This document shows, piece after piece, positions 25,297 through 33,110 of a stretch of DNA of 60,342 nt (positions within the stretch are counted from its first letter, which is position 1; the number at the start of each line of letters is the position of its first letter). This DNA is from Pseudomonas sp. REP124. GTDB taxonomy: Bacteria; Pseudomonadota; Gammaproteobacteria; Pseudomonadales; Pseudomonadaceae. A model generated the notes under the pieces. It did not search any database. It was given only the letters and a program-made list of their open reading frames with translations, and was not told the origin of the DNA. A program made the position numbers and the translations under genes. The stretch covers positions 1 to 60,342 of the forward strand of contig NZ_JAIQWX010000023.1 of assembly GCF_020164475.1 (NCBI RefSeq), in the 5' to 3' direction.

Positions 25297-26100
25297 CTAT
25301 TCATCCAACGCACCACGGGCAAAATACCCCGCCAACGACTGGCAGATCGATCCCGCCAGATCCTCCTGGGTCGCAATCCCGTACGGCTGATTGCGATCGA
25401 ACTGCGCCGACCAGCGAATCCGCCCCTGCGCCACATCCACCAGGCGCAACGACGCGCGCACCCGCGCAGGCTCGACCCGCACGCTGCCTTCCAGGCAAAA
25501 GCTGTAGCGCCCGCCCCGGTCCGTTTCGGCCACTTTGGCGCTGCCGCGGGGCACGCGCATCAGCACATGGCCAGCGCCGGTTGAGGCCTGCTCGAAGGAC
25601 TCGAACAGCCGGCAACTCAACTCCTCGCACAGGCCGCGGGTAAAATCATCCCCCTCACGGGTGAGGCAGGTGAAGGGCTGAATCTGCAGAATCGGTCGGC
25701 GTCCGCCAGGGCTCTTGGGCCGCAGACGTTGATAGGCCAGGCGATAACAGCCGGGCGGGATGCTCAGGCGTACCGGGTCCTGCTGGCCGTTGCTGGCGTA
25801 GTGCGCGGCGAGCTTGCGCCGCAACCGCCCCACCTGGACCCGCACCACCGGATCGTCCCCGGTGCAATACACCGCCGGATCGCGACGGAACACCGCGATG
25901 CCGATGGCGTGTTCGGTCAGTGGCGGGCTGGAGGCATGCAGGTCGTGTTCCACCAGAAAGCGCAACAGGCTGCCCATGCGTCGGGACTTGGCAAACAGCG
26001 GGCTACCCAGCAATGACGCCAGGACCCGCTCCACCTCTTGTTGATCGAGCGCGTCGGGAATGGCGTCCGCACTCGTCTGGGCAATGTGTTTGATCACCAT
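25297..26100 (-). CDS. Winged-helix transcriptional regulator with TolB-like sensor region
   Basis: A 267-residue protein. Residues about 20-125 match the winged-helix type found fused to adenylate-cyclase/TPR proteins (QEVERVLASLLGSPLFAKSR, LLRFLVEHDL, DPVVRVQVGRLRRKLAAHY, LSIPPGCYRLAY). The C-terminal half (ILQIQPF... GLCEELSCRLFESFEQA ... FCLEGSVRVEPARVRASLRLVDVAQGRI, given as separate segments) resembles the TolB-like domain of those regulators. There is no transmembrane segment and no cyclase domain. It is convergent with the two co-regulated unknown genes at 24087 and 24524 and is the obvious candidate for their control, although this is inference from position. Confidence 0.78.
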   Translation of the reverse strand: MVIKHIAQTSADAIPDALDQQEVERVLASLLGSPLFAKSRRMGSLLRFLVEHDLHASSPPLTEHAIGIAVFRRDPAVYCTGDDPVVRVQVGRLRRKLAAHYASNGQQDPVRLSIPPGCYRLAYQRLRPKSPGGRRPILQIQPFTCLTREGDDFTRGLCEELSCRLFESFEQASTGAGHVLMRVPRGSAKVAETDRGGRYSFCLEGSVRVEPARVRASLRLVDVAQGRIRWSAQFDRNQPYGIATQEDLAGSICQSLAGYFARGALDE

Positions 26101-26345
26101 CGCCTGCCTCCGTGCAGGTTATCGACAGAAAGGATGTCGTACTCCGTGTTTTCCCTTGCAACGAGGGCCACCGTGGGCACCGGCGCTGCAACGTCCAAGC
26201 GTAGCAGCCGTGGGAAGATCGGCAGGCGTTTGCACTGATAGCAACCTGACATCCGACGAACGTTGAAATGAGCGTTTGCTCGCGGGGTGCGAGTAATGAG
26301 CCTGCAACAGTCACTATTACCGTCCGCAGGTTTGCCCCAAATCCC

Positions 26346-26478
26346 TGTAGCAGCTGGCGAAGCCTGCGTTCGGCTGCGCAGCAGTCGTAAAACCTGAGTG
26401 CGAGGTTTACCTGAAACACCGCGTCAGCTGATTTCACGACTGCTGCGCAGCCGAACGCAGGCTTCGCCAGCTGCTACA
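26346..26478. repeat. Large hairpin repeat, copy 1 (perfect 43-bp arms)
   Basis: Arms 26346-26388 (TGTAGCAGCTGGCGAAGCCT...) and 26436-26478 are exact reverse complements over 43 bases with a 47-base spacer. A second copy of the same element lies at 27414-27546 and a diverged one at 55279-55409. Confidence 0.9.
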
Positions 26479-26900
26479 TGAAAGTCAGCGCATCGGGCTG
26501 CCTACTATCTGTACCGAAATGCTTTCGAAAATGACAAATTCCGGAAAAACGTAAATGCCTGCGCGATGTGTCCGTGGGATTCGCGTTCTGTCCGTGGAGG
26601 GTGTTTTTTTGCGCCTGCAAATGCCGTAGGAAATGTCCGATAGAGGTGTGAGTGCTTGTCTTCGGTGGACGGCGAAGCGGGTGTAGGTTTGGTTGGGTTA
26701 TTTCCCAGGACATTCGGGCCGAAATCGCCATCCCAACAAACTCGCGACTTGCGCTTGGCCCCTGTCGCGACGCCCCGTGTAGGAACTGACGAAGGCTGCG
26801 ATTCTTTGCTTTAGATCCCACAAAATCGGTCCTACATGGTCGTTTGCGGCCACAAAAACTCACATCTATATTCGGTCTCGCCAGCGACATCCGTTGGCGA
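26479..26900. other. Gap without recognised gene
   Basis: These 422 bases hold no convincing ORF on either strand, no REP core and no clear promoter. Composition is less GC-rich than the neighbours. The only visible structure is the approach to the candidate RNA that follows. Confidence 0.5.
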
Positions 26901-27053
26901 CACGGTTCGCAGCCATTAAGATCACCCCCTGTTCCGTCTGGCACGGCCGGCTCTCGGCCAAGCGTTGTCAATGGCGGTTGTGCACGGGAGACCTTCGGGT
27001 CAGCCGGGTATTGGTGATCTTCCCCCGGTCTGCGAACCCGTGCATAACTGCCA
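26901..27053 (+). ncRNA. Candidate structured RNA (three-way junction) upstream of a small gene
   Basis: A 17-bp outer stem pairs 26972-26988 with 27037-27053 completely if two G-U pairs are allowed (26976/27049 and 26980/27045). Those wobbles favour the plus-strand RNA. Inside are a GACC-UUCG-GGUC hairpin at 26990-27001, with the stable cUUCGg loop, and a CCGGG/CCCGG stem at 27004-27008/27024-27028. A separate GGCCG/CGGCC hairpin lies at 26945-26959. Upstream, 26901-26912 and 26918-26926 are complementary, in nested order, to 27030-27042 (one bulge) and 27013-27021. An alternative long fold could therefore replace the junction. The element ends 57 bases before the ATG at 27110. Function unknown. 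Confidence 0.6.
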
Positions 27054-27109
27054 CCCAATTTGATTCGCAGCAGAAAAGGTGGGAATTCGACTTTTATAAG
27101 GAAGATCTC

Positions 27110-27400
27110 ATGAGTAATCAGACGCCAGAACGCTTCATCCCCATGAAACAAATCGCCACGGACTATCCCGTCCTCCTCATCGACAACCAGGCCCCCATCC
27201 GCGAACTGCACAACTGTGTCGCCGAACGCCTGAACGCCGTCCTCCACTACCTCAACCTCACGGCCTGCACCAGCCTGCCCGACTACTCCGAAAACGATAT
27301 CAACACCGTCACCAACATCGCGCGGATACTGCTGCAGGATGTGCGGGACGTGTTTGCGGTCATCGAGAAGCGCGGATTCGACGTGCCGAAGGGCCAATAA
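27110..27400 (+). CDS. Small protein of unknown function downstream of the structured RNA
   Basis: A 96-residue cytoplasmic protein, mostly helical (IRELHNCVAERLNAVLHYLN, INTVTNIARILLQDVRDVF) with no signal peptide. The ATG has AAGGAAG at 27098-27104 as ribosome site, so I prefer it to the in-frame extension from 26894, which would run through the structured RNA. Size and helix pattern recall the small DUF3077/DUF6124-type proteins common in Pseudomonas, but I cannot assign it. Gene and RNA are bracketed by two copies of the same long hairpin repeat. Confidence 0.7.
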   Translation: MSNQTPERFIPMKQIATDYPVLLIDNQAPIRELHNCVAERLNAVLHYLNLTACTSLPDYSENDINTVTNIARILLQDVRDVFAVIEKRGFDVPKGQ

Positions 27401-27413
27401 CGATCAGATCCCC

Positions 27414-27546
27414 TGTAGCAGCTGGCGAAGCCTGCGTCCGGCTGCGCAGCAGTCGTAAAACCTGAGTGCGAGTTTTACCTGAAACACCGCGCCGGCTGAT
27501 TTTGCGACTGCTTCGCAGCCGGACGCAGGCTTCGCCAGCTGCTACA
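27414..27546. repeat. Large hairpin repeat, copy 2
   Basis: Arms at about 27414-27455 and 27505-27546 are complementary with a single mismatch (GCGCAGC against GCTTCGCAG side). They share the arm sequence TGTAGCAGCTGGCGAAGCCT and much of the spacer with copy 1 at 26346-26478. Confidence 0.9.
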
Positions 27547-27567
27547 GGGGTTTCGTGAAAGTGCCGA

Positions 27568-28128
27568 TCACGGTGCCAGAATCTCAAGCCAGGGCCAGCG
27601 AGCCTGATAACTCCTGGCCTTCTGCTCGAACAAATCCGGCTGCGGGTTTTTCGGGTTGATCCGTAATATCCCCTGTTCGGTATCTTCCAGGCCGTTAGGC
27701 GCATAGACCTCGCCCGTTTCAACATCCAACCCGATGCAAGTCCCGGCCACCAGATAGCGATCCACCCCATCCCGGGATGATTGAAGCGCCGGATACGCCT
27801 TGCCGAAACGCTCGCCATACCAAAGGTGCACCCGCGCCTGATTCTTGAATTCGACATTGACGCCCAGGTCCTGGAACAGGGCTTGAGCCGACTGAATCAC
27901 CTCGTTCTCGGCCTCCCAGGACAGGTCCGTGTCGAAGTAGAAAACGTCGTAATCCTTGATACCCCAGTCCGCCGGCTGATTCGCCTGATGATTCCATACG
28001 GCCTGGAACAGGCAGCCGGCGGTGAGCATGCATTGATTGAGGTGAAGCGAAGGCAGGCGGGAGAGGATTTGGACGTTGATCGGGTTGGTCATGGCGATGC
28101 TGACCAGTTTTTCGGCGGTCAATGTCAT
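27568..28128 (-). CDS. Nucleotidyltransferase family protein (PF06042-like)
   Basis: A 186-residue protein of the NTP_transf_6/DUF925 family. The family signature is MLTAGCLFQAVWNHQANQ followed by the metal-binding DYDVFYFDTDLSWEAE (residues about 59-74, an acidic DxD-type motif). RVHLWYGERFGKAYPALQSS and the threonine/glycine-rich AGTCIGLDVETGEVYAPNGL follow. The family adopts a nucleotidyltransferase fold; its substrate is not known. A single gene between a hairpin repeat and the Zeta-like pair. Confidence 0.87.
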   Translation of the reverse strand: MTLTAEKLVSIAMTNPINVQILSRLPSLHLNQCMLTAGCLFQAVWNHQANQPADWGIKDYDVFYFDTDLSWEAENEVIQSAQALFQDLGVNVEFKNQARVHLWYGERFGKAYPALQSSRDGVDRYLVAGTCIGLDVETGEVYAPNGLEDTEQGILRINPKNPQPDLFEQKARSYQARWPWLEILAP

Positions 28129-28221
28129 GTTCGTTCCTTGAAAGGCATTGATTTTCGCAACAATCAGGGGGTGAGCAAATCGAGCTATTAATGATCGCTG
28201 CTGTTTAGCCGACCCTGACCA

Positions 28222-28962
28222 TCATGTGAGCTTATCCACTACGTATTTCATGAACCAAGCCGGCTGGGTATCCGACATGATCGCAATGTCCTCGCCCTCT
28301 GTTATTTCCGCAATTTGGGCGAAACTCGAGGAACCATCTTCCGAGTTGTCGAAGACGTAGGCACGGTTGGACACAAGAATGGCGTCAGACAGATTCTCCA
28401 GTGATCGCTTGTAGCGCGAGCGAATCTTGTCGGGTGGTACATCGTGGCCACCTGTCGAGGCGCGGTAAGCCACCCGGGCCACATTTATTTCAGCATCCGC
28501 CGTCGCGACGTAGTACACGTACACCCGATAGCCAGCCAAACGAGCCTGCCGTAGCAACTCAATCTTGCTGACGTCCGACATGACTGTTTCAAAGGTGAAG
28601 CTGGCAAGCTCATTTATCAGAGAGACGCGAACATAATCTGAAAGCACAGAAGCGATGTACGAATCGATCTGTCGTGATGGAAATACAAGAAGGCTGCCCT
28701 CGACGATCAAACCATCGATCTTGGCCAAGGAATCAGGGAACTTAGAGAGAAATTTACTGGAACGTAGAAAGGCGATCGCGCCGTCGGCGTATGTCTGTAG
28801 TTTGAACTGAGTAAAATCGAATTTGCCCGTCTCACGAATTCCCAGTTCGATGGCATCAGGGTTCACGTAGTTAACGAGCAAGTGGGCGGGGACTTTTGAG
28901 TTGAACGTGCTTTTTCCGCTGCCATTGGGCCCAGCGAAGATCCTGACCCTTGGTGTGCTCAA
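28222..28962 (-). CDS. Zeta-toxin-like P-loop kinase
   Basis: A 246-residue protein with a Walker A motif near the N-terminus (RIFAGPNGSGKSTFNSK, about residues 7-23), VNPDAIELGIRE, and the substrate-side segment FTFETVMSD. YRVYVYYVATADAEINVARV and the basic lid region PPDKIRSRYKRSLENL follow. This is the Zeta/AAA_33 arrangement. Zeta toxins phosphorylate UDP-N-acetylglucosamine, although many chromosomal relatives are untested. Its ATG overlaps the stop of the preceding 94-residue gene, as in toxin-antitoxin pairs. GC content is visibly lower than in the neighbours, suggesting acquisition. Confidence 0.82.
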   Translation of the reverse strand: MSTPRVRIFAGPNGSGKSTFNSKVPAHLLVNYVNPDAIELGIRETGKFDFTQFKLQTYADGAIAFLRSSKFLSKFPDSLAKIDGLIVEGSLLVFPSRQIDSYIASVLSDYVRVSLINELASFTFETVMSDVSKIELLRQARLAGYRVYVYYVATADAEINVARVAYRASTGGHDVPPDKIRSRYKRSLENLSDAILVSNRAYVFDNSEDGSSSFAQIAEITEGEDIAIMSDTQPAWFMKYVVDKLT

Positions 28963-29243
28963 ACCTGAACCAGCGAAGCAAATTCCCTGTTGAGGTTTTT
29001 CTTCACTTTCAGTCGAGTGCCGGACTTGATGGTGCCATAGGTCTCAACCGATCGGAGCACCACGGACTCGGTACTGGAGACTTTCACCAACTGACCCGCA
29101 CGAACCACAAGTACGGATTCGCCTTTGGACAGCGCGACGTTGAAAGCATCGCGAAACGCTTTGGCTGCGATCGACGGGATCATGGATTCCTGAGCCACGA
29201 TTTGTGCTTCAGTCTTCTGTGGTTTCTCTTTTTTACGAGACAT
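28959..29243 (-). CDS. Probable antitoxin-like partner of the Zeta-like protein
   Basis: A 94-residue protein starting MSRKKEKPQKTEAQIVAQES; a longer start at 29279 adds 12 residues but lacks a better ribosome site. A basic, charged N-terminus is followed by helical AAKAFRDAFNVALSKGESV and a beta-rich C-terminus (VVRAGQLVKVSSTESVVLRS). The stop overlaps the next start by four bases. It is not a classical Epsilon antitoxin by sequence, and the antitoxin role is inferred only from its position and size. Confidence 0.65.
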   Translation of the reverse strand: MSRKKEKPQKTEAQIVAQESMIPSIAAKAFRDAFNVALSKGESVLVVRAGQLVKVSSTESVVLRSVETYGTIKSGTRLKVKKNLNREFASLVQV

Positions 29244-29714
29244 TTCCGGCTCCAATTTGCTCCTGGTGCATGCAGCCAATAATTAACATACATCCCAAGA
29301 AGCGTCGAGCGAGCTCTGCCGCTCTAGACACATACTCACATGAATCGCTCTTGGATCTGATGCGGGGTAGCTTCGCTGTAGGGTTGGTTCTCTCGAGTGA
29401 AACAACACTGCGATCTTGTGATTTTTAGGGGCAAGATCAAAAGATCGCAGACTTCGGCCGCTCCACAGCGGACTGCATCCACCCGCAAATCCAGGTCGTC
29501 TGTCAGGACGCTTTCGCGAGCAAGCCCGCTCCCACAGGTTCTGTGGCCTGGCACAAATTTCGCGGACCACCTCAAATCACTGTAGGAGCTAGCTTGCCGC
29601 GATGGTGGTCAACGATGACGCGGGTTACCTGAATGCCCGCGGTGTCTGGGCGTTCATCGCGAGCAGGCTCGCTCCCACAAGTTCAGCGGATGTATGCAAA
29701 ATCAGCAAACACTC
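29244..29714. other. Intergenic stretch with hairpin and REP elements
   Basis: No gene is visible. GCGATCTT at 29410-29417 pairs with AAGATCGC at 29441-29448 (hairpin with partly paired interior). A REP half lies at 29513-29538. A REPIN-like pair at 29581-29679 has diverged arms (TGTAGGAGCTAGCTTGCCGC against GCGAGCAGGCTCGCTCCCAC). Confidence 0.65.
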
Positions 29715-31112
29715 TCATTCCGCATAACCAAACCTCACCGCCCGGCTCTGCCCCCGCGTCGCCAGGCAGTAATACAACGGACACGTCACCACCAATCCCA
29801 CCAGCCACGACAGATCCGCACCCTCCACCAGATTGGCATACGGCCCGACATACAACGACGTGCTGGCAAACGGCAGCTGCACAATGATGCCTATGAAATA
29901 CGCCACAATCGCATGCACATTAAACCGCCCATAAATCCCGCCATCGGCGCGGAAGATCGAGGCGATGTCATAGCAGCCACGCTTGATCACATAGAAGTCG
30001 ATCAGGTTGATCGAAGCCCACGGCACCAGCACCAGCAACAGCGCCAGAATCAGCCCGATGAACTGCGAAATGAAGTCCGCCGACGCACCCAGCGCCACCA
30101 CGCAGCAACCCACCAGCACCACCGTCGACAACACCACACGCACCTTGATGCTCGGCGTCCACTGACCGGCAAACGTCTGGATCGAAGTGATGATCGACAG
30201 CACCGCGCCATACAGATTCAGGGCGTTGTGGCTGATGATGTTGAGCAGGAACAGCACCATCAGAATCGGCCCCAGCCAACCGGTGGACTGCTTGACCGCC
30301 GCCATCGCTTCAGTGCCTTCAGGAGTCGCCAGCACGGCTACCGCACCGAAGGTGAACGACAGAATCGTGCCCAGGGTCGCGCCCAGATACGTGGCGAAAA
30401 ACGGACGGCTGATGCCGATATCCGCCGGCAGGTAGCGCGAATAGTCCGACACGTACGGCGAGAAGCTGATCTGCCAGATGATCCCCAGCGATACCGTCGC
30501 CAGCCAGCCGGACAGGTTGAAGCCGCCGCGGGTGAAGAAGTCCGCCGGCAGGTCATGGGCAAAGATGTAGAGGAAGCCGGCGAGCAGCGCGCTGCCCATG
30601 ACCCAGGTGCCGATACGGTTCAGGGTATGGATGAAGCGGTAGCCGATCACCCCGATCGCCGTGGCGCTTAGCGCACCGATCAGAATGCTGGCCGGCACCG
30701 GTACCGAAGGCACGATGCCGACGATCGACTTGCCCGCGAGCACGATGTTGGAAATGAAGAAGCCGATGTAGATCAACGCGGCAAAGAACACGATCAGCAG
30801 CGCGCCGTAACGCCCGAACTGACCCCGGCTCTGGACCATTTGCGGGATGCCCATGCGTGGCCCCTGGGCCGAGGCGAGCGCAATCACCAGGCCACCGACC
30901 ATATGCCCCAGGGCAATCGCCAGCAGACCCCAGAACAGATTGAGGTGGAACACCTGAACCACCATCGCGCCGGTCACGATCGGCAGCGGCGCAATGTTGG
31001 TGCTGAACCATAGAGTGAAGAGATCGCGGGCCTTCCCATGGCGCTCTGCGAGAGGAACGTAGTCGACCGTGTGGTTCTCGATCAACGGATCTTGCCGGGA
31101 CATCTGGGACAT
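29715..31112 (-). CDS. NCS1-family purine/pyrimidine permease
   Basis: A 465-residue inner-membrane transporter with about twelve helices of the cytosine/purine/uracil/thiamine/allantoin family. It begins with the NCS1-type cytosolic segment DYVPLAERHGKARDLFTLWF. Other family-like segments are AQGPRMGIPQMVQSRGQFG, DYSRYLPADIG and VPWASINLIDFYVIKRGCYD. A proton- or sodium-driven symporter for a nucleobase or related heterocycle is expected. It is divergent from the flavin reductase gene, and the gap carries two copies of the TATTATGGTATACCAA operator. It is paralogous to the permease at 34119. Confidence 0.9.
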   Translation of the reverse strand: MSQMSRQDPLIENHTVDYVPLAERHGKARDLFTLWFSTNIAPLPIVTGAMVVQVFHLNLFWGLLAIALGHMVGGLVIALASAQGPRMGIPQMVQSRGQFGRYGALLIVFFAALIYIGFFISNIVLAGKSIVGIVPSVPVPASILIGALSATAIGVIGYRFIHTLNRIGTWVMGSALLAGFLYIFAHDLPADFFTRGGFNLSGWLATVSLGIIWQISFSPYVSDYSRYLPADIGISRPFFATYLGATLGTILSFTFGAVAVLATPEGTEAMAAVKQSTGWLGPILMVLFLLNIISHNALNLYGAVLSIITSIQTFAGQWTPSIKVRVVLSTVVLVGCCVVALGASADFISQFIGLILALLLVLVPWASINLIDFYVIKRGCYDIASIFRADGGIYGRFNVHAIVAYFIGIIVQLPFASTSLYVGPYANLVEGADLSWLVGLVVTCPLYYCLATRGQSRAVRFGYAE

Positions 31113-31196
31113 AGGGTATGAACTCGAGTTTGTCTGTTCTTATCTTTGTAAAAGCCAAACCGGGGACGCTCTTTAGCGCCCCTCAGATGAGGACCA

Positions 31197-31212
31197 TATT
31201 ATGGTATTCCAA
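31197..31212 (-). promoter_or_regulatory. Operator copy 1 (TATTATGGTATTCCAA)
   Basis: Lies 85 bases upstream of the permease start. It differs from copy 3 at a single base. The core is close to the palindrome TGGTATACCA, a type bound by GntR/FadR-subfamily repressors. The regulator is not in this window. Confidence 0.6.
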
Positions 31213-31369
31213 CATTTTCACAAGACTGATCCGGTCCTGAAAATCGCATCTGATCCGCTTTCCTGCGGTATATCGACGCACTCCCCTACGCGCAAAGCCC
31301 CGTATTCATTGAGCCGAAGAGGCGTCATGCGCGTTTGTCGGCACGCAATGAAAGTCCTTGCAAACTTGG

Positions 31370-31385
31370 TATTACGGTATACCAT
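31370..31385 (+). promoter_or_regulatory. Operator copy 2 (TATTACGGTATACCAT)
   Basis: Lies 51 bases upstream of the flavin reductase start and 158 bases from copy 1. It has a perfect GGTATACC core. Confidence 0.65.
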
Positions 31386-31435
31386 CAGACCTACAAACAC
31401 ATAAAAACCGCGTCACACCACCCGAGGAACGTCCA

Positions 31436-31921
31436 ATGATCGATGCCGCCGTCTACAAACAAGTCATGGGCTCGTTCCCGTCCGGCGTGACCGTTATCAC
31501 CACCCTCGATGACGACGGGCAGATCGTCGGCCTGACCGCCAGCGCCTTCAGCTCGCTGTCCATGGACCCTGCCCTGGTGCTGTTCTGCCCCAACTACAGC
31601 TCCGACTCCTATCCTGTGTTGATCAAGAACAAGCGCTTCGCCATTCATTTCCTGTCCGGCGGCCAGCAAAGCGAAGCCTATGCGTTCGCCCGCAAAGGCA
31701 AGGACAAGGCCCAAGGCATCGAGTGGACCCTGAGCGAACTGGGCAACCCGATCCTGGCCAACGCCACGGCGGTCATTGAATGCGAGCTGTGGCGCGAATA
31801 TGAAGGCGGCGACCACGCGATCATGGTCGGCGCGGTGAAGAACCTGATCGTGCCTTCGCACGACGCCGGCCCGCTGGTGTATTGCCACGGGAAGATGGGG
31901 GCGTTGCCTGTTCTGGCCTGA
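31436..31921 (+). CDS. Flavin reductase (HpaC/RutF-like)
   Basis: A 161-residue FMN-binding split-barrel protein. MGSFPSGVTVITTLDDDGQI and GLTASAFSSLSMDPALVLFC are the characteristic flavin-reductase-like segments; FAIHFLSGGQQ and LVYCHGKMGAL near the end complete it. It reduces FMN or FAD with NAD(P)H to feed the two-component monooxygenase encoded 109 bases downstream. The start ATG 31436 has GAGGAACG upstream; the extension from 31358 would run through the operator. Confidence 0.9.
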   Translation: MIDAAVYKQVMGSFPSGVTVITTLDDDGQIVGLTASAFSSLSMDPALVLFCPNYSSDSYPVLIKNKRFAIHFLSGGQQSEAYAFARKGKDKAQGIEWTLSELGNPILANATAVIECELWREYEGGDHAIMVGAVKNLIVPSHDAGPLVYCHGKMGALPVLA

Positions 31922-31960
31922 GCCACCTCCCACAAGTTAAAAGAATTTGCAGTCATTTCG

Positions 31961-31976
31961 TATTATGGTATACCAA
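31961..31976 (+). promoter_or_regulatory. Operator copy 3 (TATTATGGTATACCAA)
   Basis: Lies 55 bases upstream of the luciferase-like monooxygenase ATG, inside the gap after the flavin reductase. This implies a separate, co-regulated promoter for that gene. Confidence 0.65.
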
Positions 31977-32030
31977 TAACCATCAGCCCCGCAGTCGACG
32001 GGTCGACCACAAGAGATTCGAGGTAGCGTC

Positions 32031-33074
32031 ATGAAATTTTCCCTGTTCGTACACATGGAACGTTGGGACGAAAGCGTCAGCCACCGTCAGTTGTTCGAAG
32101 ACCTGACCGAACTGACCCTGATGGCCGAAGCCGGTGGTTTCAACACCGTATGGATCGGCGAACACCACGCCATGGAATACACCATCTCGCCAAGCCCGAT
32201 GCCGCTGCTGGCGTACCTCGCCGCCAAGACCACCACCATTCACCTGGGCGCCGGCACCATCATCGCGCCGTTCTGGCACCCGCTGCGGGTCGCCGGTGAA
32301 TGCGCCCTGCTCGACGTGATCAGCAACGGTCGCATGGAAGTCGGCCTGGCGCGTGGCGCTTACCAGGTGGAATTCGATCGCATGGCCGGCGGCATGCCAG
32401 CTTCCAGCGGCGGCCAGGCCCTGCGGGAAATGGTTCCGGTGGTGCGTGCCCTGTGGAAAGGCGACTACGCCCACGACGGCGACATCTGGAAATTCCCTAC
32501 CTCCACCAGCGTGCCCAAGCCGATCCAGCAGCCGAACCCACCGATGTGGATCGCCGCCCGCGACCCGGACTCGCACAACTTCGCCGTGGCCAACGGCTGC
32601 AACGTCATGGTCACGCCGCTGATGAAAGGCGACGAAGAAGTTCTCGACCTGAAGAACAAATTCCAGGCCGCACTGGACAACAACCCGGACGTGCCGCGCC
32701 CGCAACTGATGGTGCTGCGTCACACCCACGTGCACACCGCAGACGACCCGGAAGGCTGGAAGGTCGGCGCCACGGCCATCTCGAAGTTCTACCGCACCTT
32801 CGACGCCTGGTTCGGCAACAAGCAGACCCCGGTCAACGGCTTCCTGGCGCCAAGCCCGGAAGAGAAATTCGCCGGCCGTCCGGAGTTCGAACTGGAAAGC
32901 CTGCACAAGACCGCCATGATCGGCACCCCGGAAGAAATCATTCCGCGCATCAAGTACTACCAGGAACTGGGCGTCGACGAATTCAGCTTCTGGTGCGACA
33001 ACAGCCTGCCCCACGCGGAAAAGAAAAAGTCGCTGGAGCTGTTCATCAAGCATGTGGTGCCAGCGTTTCGCTGA
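32031..33074 (+). CDS. Luciferase-like (LLM) flavin-dependent monooxygenase
   Basis: A 347-residue TIM-barrel oxygenase using FMNH2. Residues 1-50 (KFSLFVHMERWDESVSH, GFNTVWIGEHH) are typical of the bacterial luciferase subgroup, with IHLGAGTIIAPFWHPLRVAG and VGLARGAYQVEFDRM lining the flavin pocket. WIAARDPDSHNFAVANGCNV and MIGTPEEIIPRIKYYQELGV complete the fold. The flavin reductase just upstream is its natural electron donor. The key motifs of the uracil-opening RutA (GTGW/KPEYEQM region) are absent, so I do not call it RutA. The neighbouring permeases and amidase suggest a nitrogen heterocycle as substrate. Confidence 0.88.
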   Translation: MKFSLFVHMERWDESVSHRQLFEDLTELTLMAEAGGFNTVWIGEHHAMEYTISPSPMPLLAYLAAKTTTIHLGAGTIIAPFWHPLRVAGECALLDVISNGRMEVGLARGAYQVEFDRMAGGMPASSGGQALREMVPVVRALWKGDYAHDGDIWKFPTSTSVPKPIQQPNPPMWIAARDPDSHNFAVANGCNVMVTPLMKGDEEVLDLKNKFQAALDNNPDVPRPQLMVLRHTHVHTADDPEGWKVGATAISKFYRTFDAWFGNKQTPVNGFLAPSPEEKFAGRPEFELESLHKTAMIGTPEEIIPRIKYYQELGVDEFSFWCDNSLPHAEKKKSLELFIKHVVPAFR

Positions 33075-33084
33075 TTACCACCCT

Positions 33085-33110
33085 GCCCCGCGGATGCGAA
33101 GCCGCGGGGC
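33085..33110 (+). terminator. GC-rich hairpin after the monooxygenase gene
   Basis: GCCCCGCGG at 33085-33093 and CCGCGGGGC at 33102-33110 form a nine-bp stem eleven bases after the stop codon. No T-run follows, so it may be a weak terminator or mRNA end protector. Confidence 0.5.

Noticed and set aside
26003..26437. 144-codon minus-strand ORF
   Set aside because: Much of it is translated hairpin repeat and the gap before the regulator gene; no plausible start or domain.
32031..33074. RutA (uracil monooxygenase) as identity of the LLM protein
   Set aside because: The N-terminal and mid-protein motifs that mark RutA are absent; only the general LLM fold and gene context agree.
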